Shown here: piece after piece, positions 63,987 to 64,000 of the stretch | How positions within the stretch are numbered: the first letter of the stretch is position 1 | Layout: every line of letters starts with the position of its first letter | Assembly (NCBI GenBank): GCA_947493035.1 | Contig: CANLOW010000007.1 | Span: forward strand, 81,115-145,114 | Direction: 5' to 3' | DNA from: an uncultured Aquimarina sp. | GTDB lineage: Bacteria > Bacteroidota > Bacteroidia > Flavobacteriales > Flavobacteriaceae | Length of the DNA stretch: 64,000 nucleotides | Program-made: the position numbers and the translations under genes | Notes under the pieces: model-generated | Told to the model about the DNA's origin: nothing | What the model saw: the letters and a program-made list of their open reading frames with translations, nothing else | Database searches by the model: none

Positions 63987-64000
63987 CAAAAAAGGCGGCG

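Overview
The window comes from the chromosome of an AT-rich marine bacterium of the Bacteroidota, most likely an agar-degrading member of the Flavobacteriaceae. Several signs support this. Promoters follow the Bacteroidota pattern (TTG or TTTG, about 19 bases, then TAnnTTTG). Secreted enzymes end in type IX secretion (T9SS) sorting domains. There is a lipidated TamA homologue (TamL), a glutamine synthetase of the GSII type, DUF5606, DUF4249 and an archaeal-type prolyl-tRNA synthetase. Genus cannot be decided from the sequence alone.

Layout. 1-6.6 kb is core housekeeping: yidC (cut by the window edge) and pyrG on the minus strand, then ruvX, def, a DUF5606 gene and dapD on plus, then a convergent peroxiredoxin. 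6.8-15.5 kb holds a T9SS-secreted SMP-30/gluconolactonase-like protein, an RNA methyltransferase divergent from tamL, a DUF2805 regulator-like protein, a HAD phosphatase, an M61 peptidase lipoprotein and a flavin amine oxidase. 15.6-17.1 kb is a TetR/SDR pair sharing a palindromic operator. 17.3-25.5 kb carries rlmF, an acyl-CoA dehydrogenase, nhaB, small secreted proteins, and an exbB-exbD-tonB-folC run ending at tRNA-Val.

25.8-39.0 kb is the distinctive accessory region. It has two tandem paralogous GH86 enzymes (beta-agarase or beta-porphyranase) with Ig-like and CBM6 modules, a GH16 enzyme with two CBM6 modules, and a second GH16 beta-agarase that is a surface lipoprotein. Three of the four have T9SS sorting domains, which fits a plan in which secreted enzymes cut agar or porphyran outside the cell. 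No SusC/SusD pair, sulfatase or monosaccharide pathway is present here, so this is a cluster of depolymerases rather than a complete polysaccharide utilization locus. Between the enzymes lie mgsA, an alanine-rich LEA-like lipoprotein and an XRE-S24 repressor divergent from a degenerate nuclease-like small protein.

39.3-41.5 kb is a translation block read leftward: proS, two identical tRNA-Glu genes and rpsT. 41.6-53.8 kb has a low-complexity lipoprotein, an outer-membrane porin-like protein, folE, cysS, yidD, lgt, and an AraC (7TM)/TonB receptor/DUF4249 unit. 53.9-61.4 kb holds a carboxypeptidase-regulatory-like protein, prfA, a sirtuin without zinc cysteines, GSII, a START-like protein and a Ca/Na antiporter. 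The right end has a secreted protein, a 48-residue small protein and a decayed two-ORF insertion sequence of the ISAon1 type.

The best leads are: the matched promoter elements in front of both GH86 genes; two operator systems that can be read directly (TetR and XRE-S24); a long palindrome at the GSII promoter; a dispersed intergenic repeat present twice; and the degenerate nuclease-like gene beside the repressor. I did not see a clearly new defence or metabolic system.
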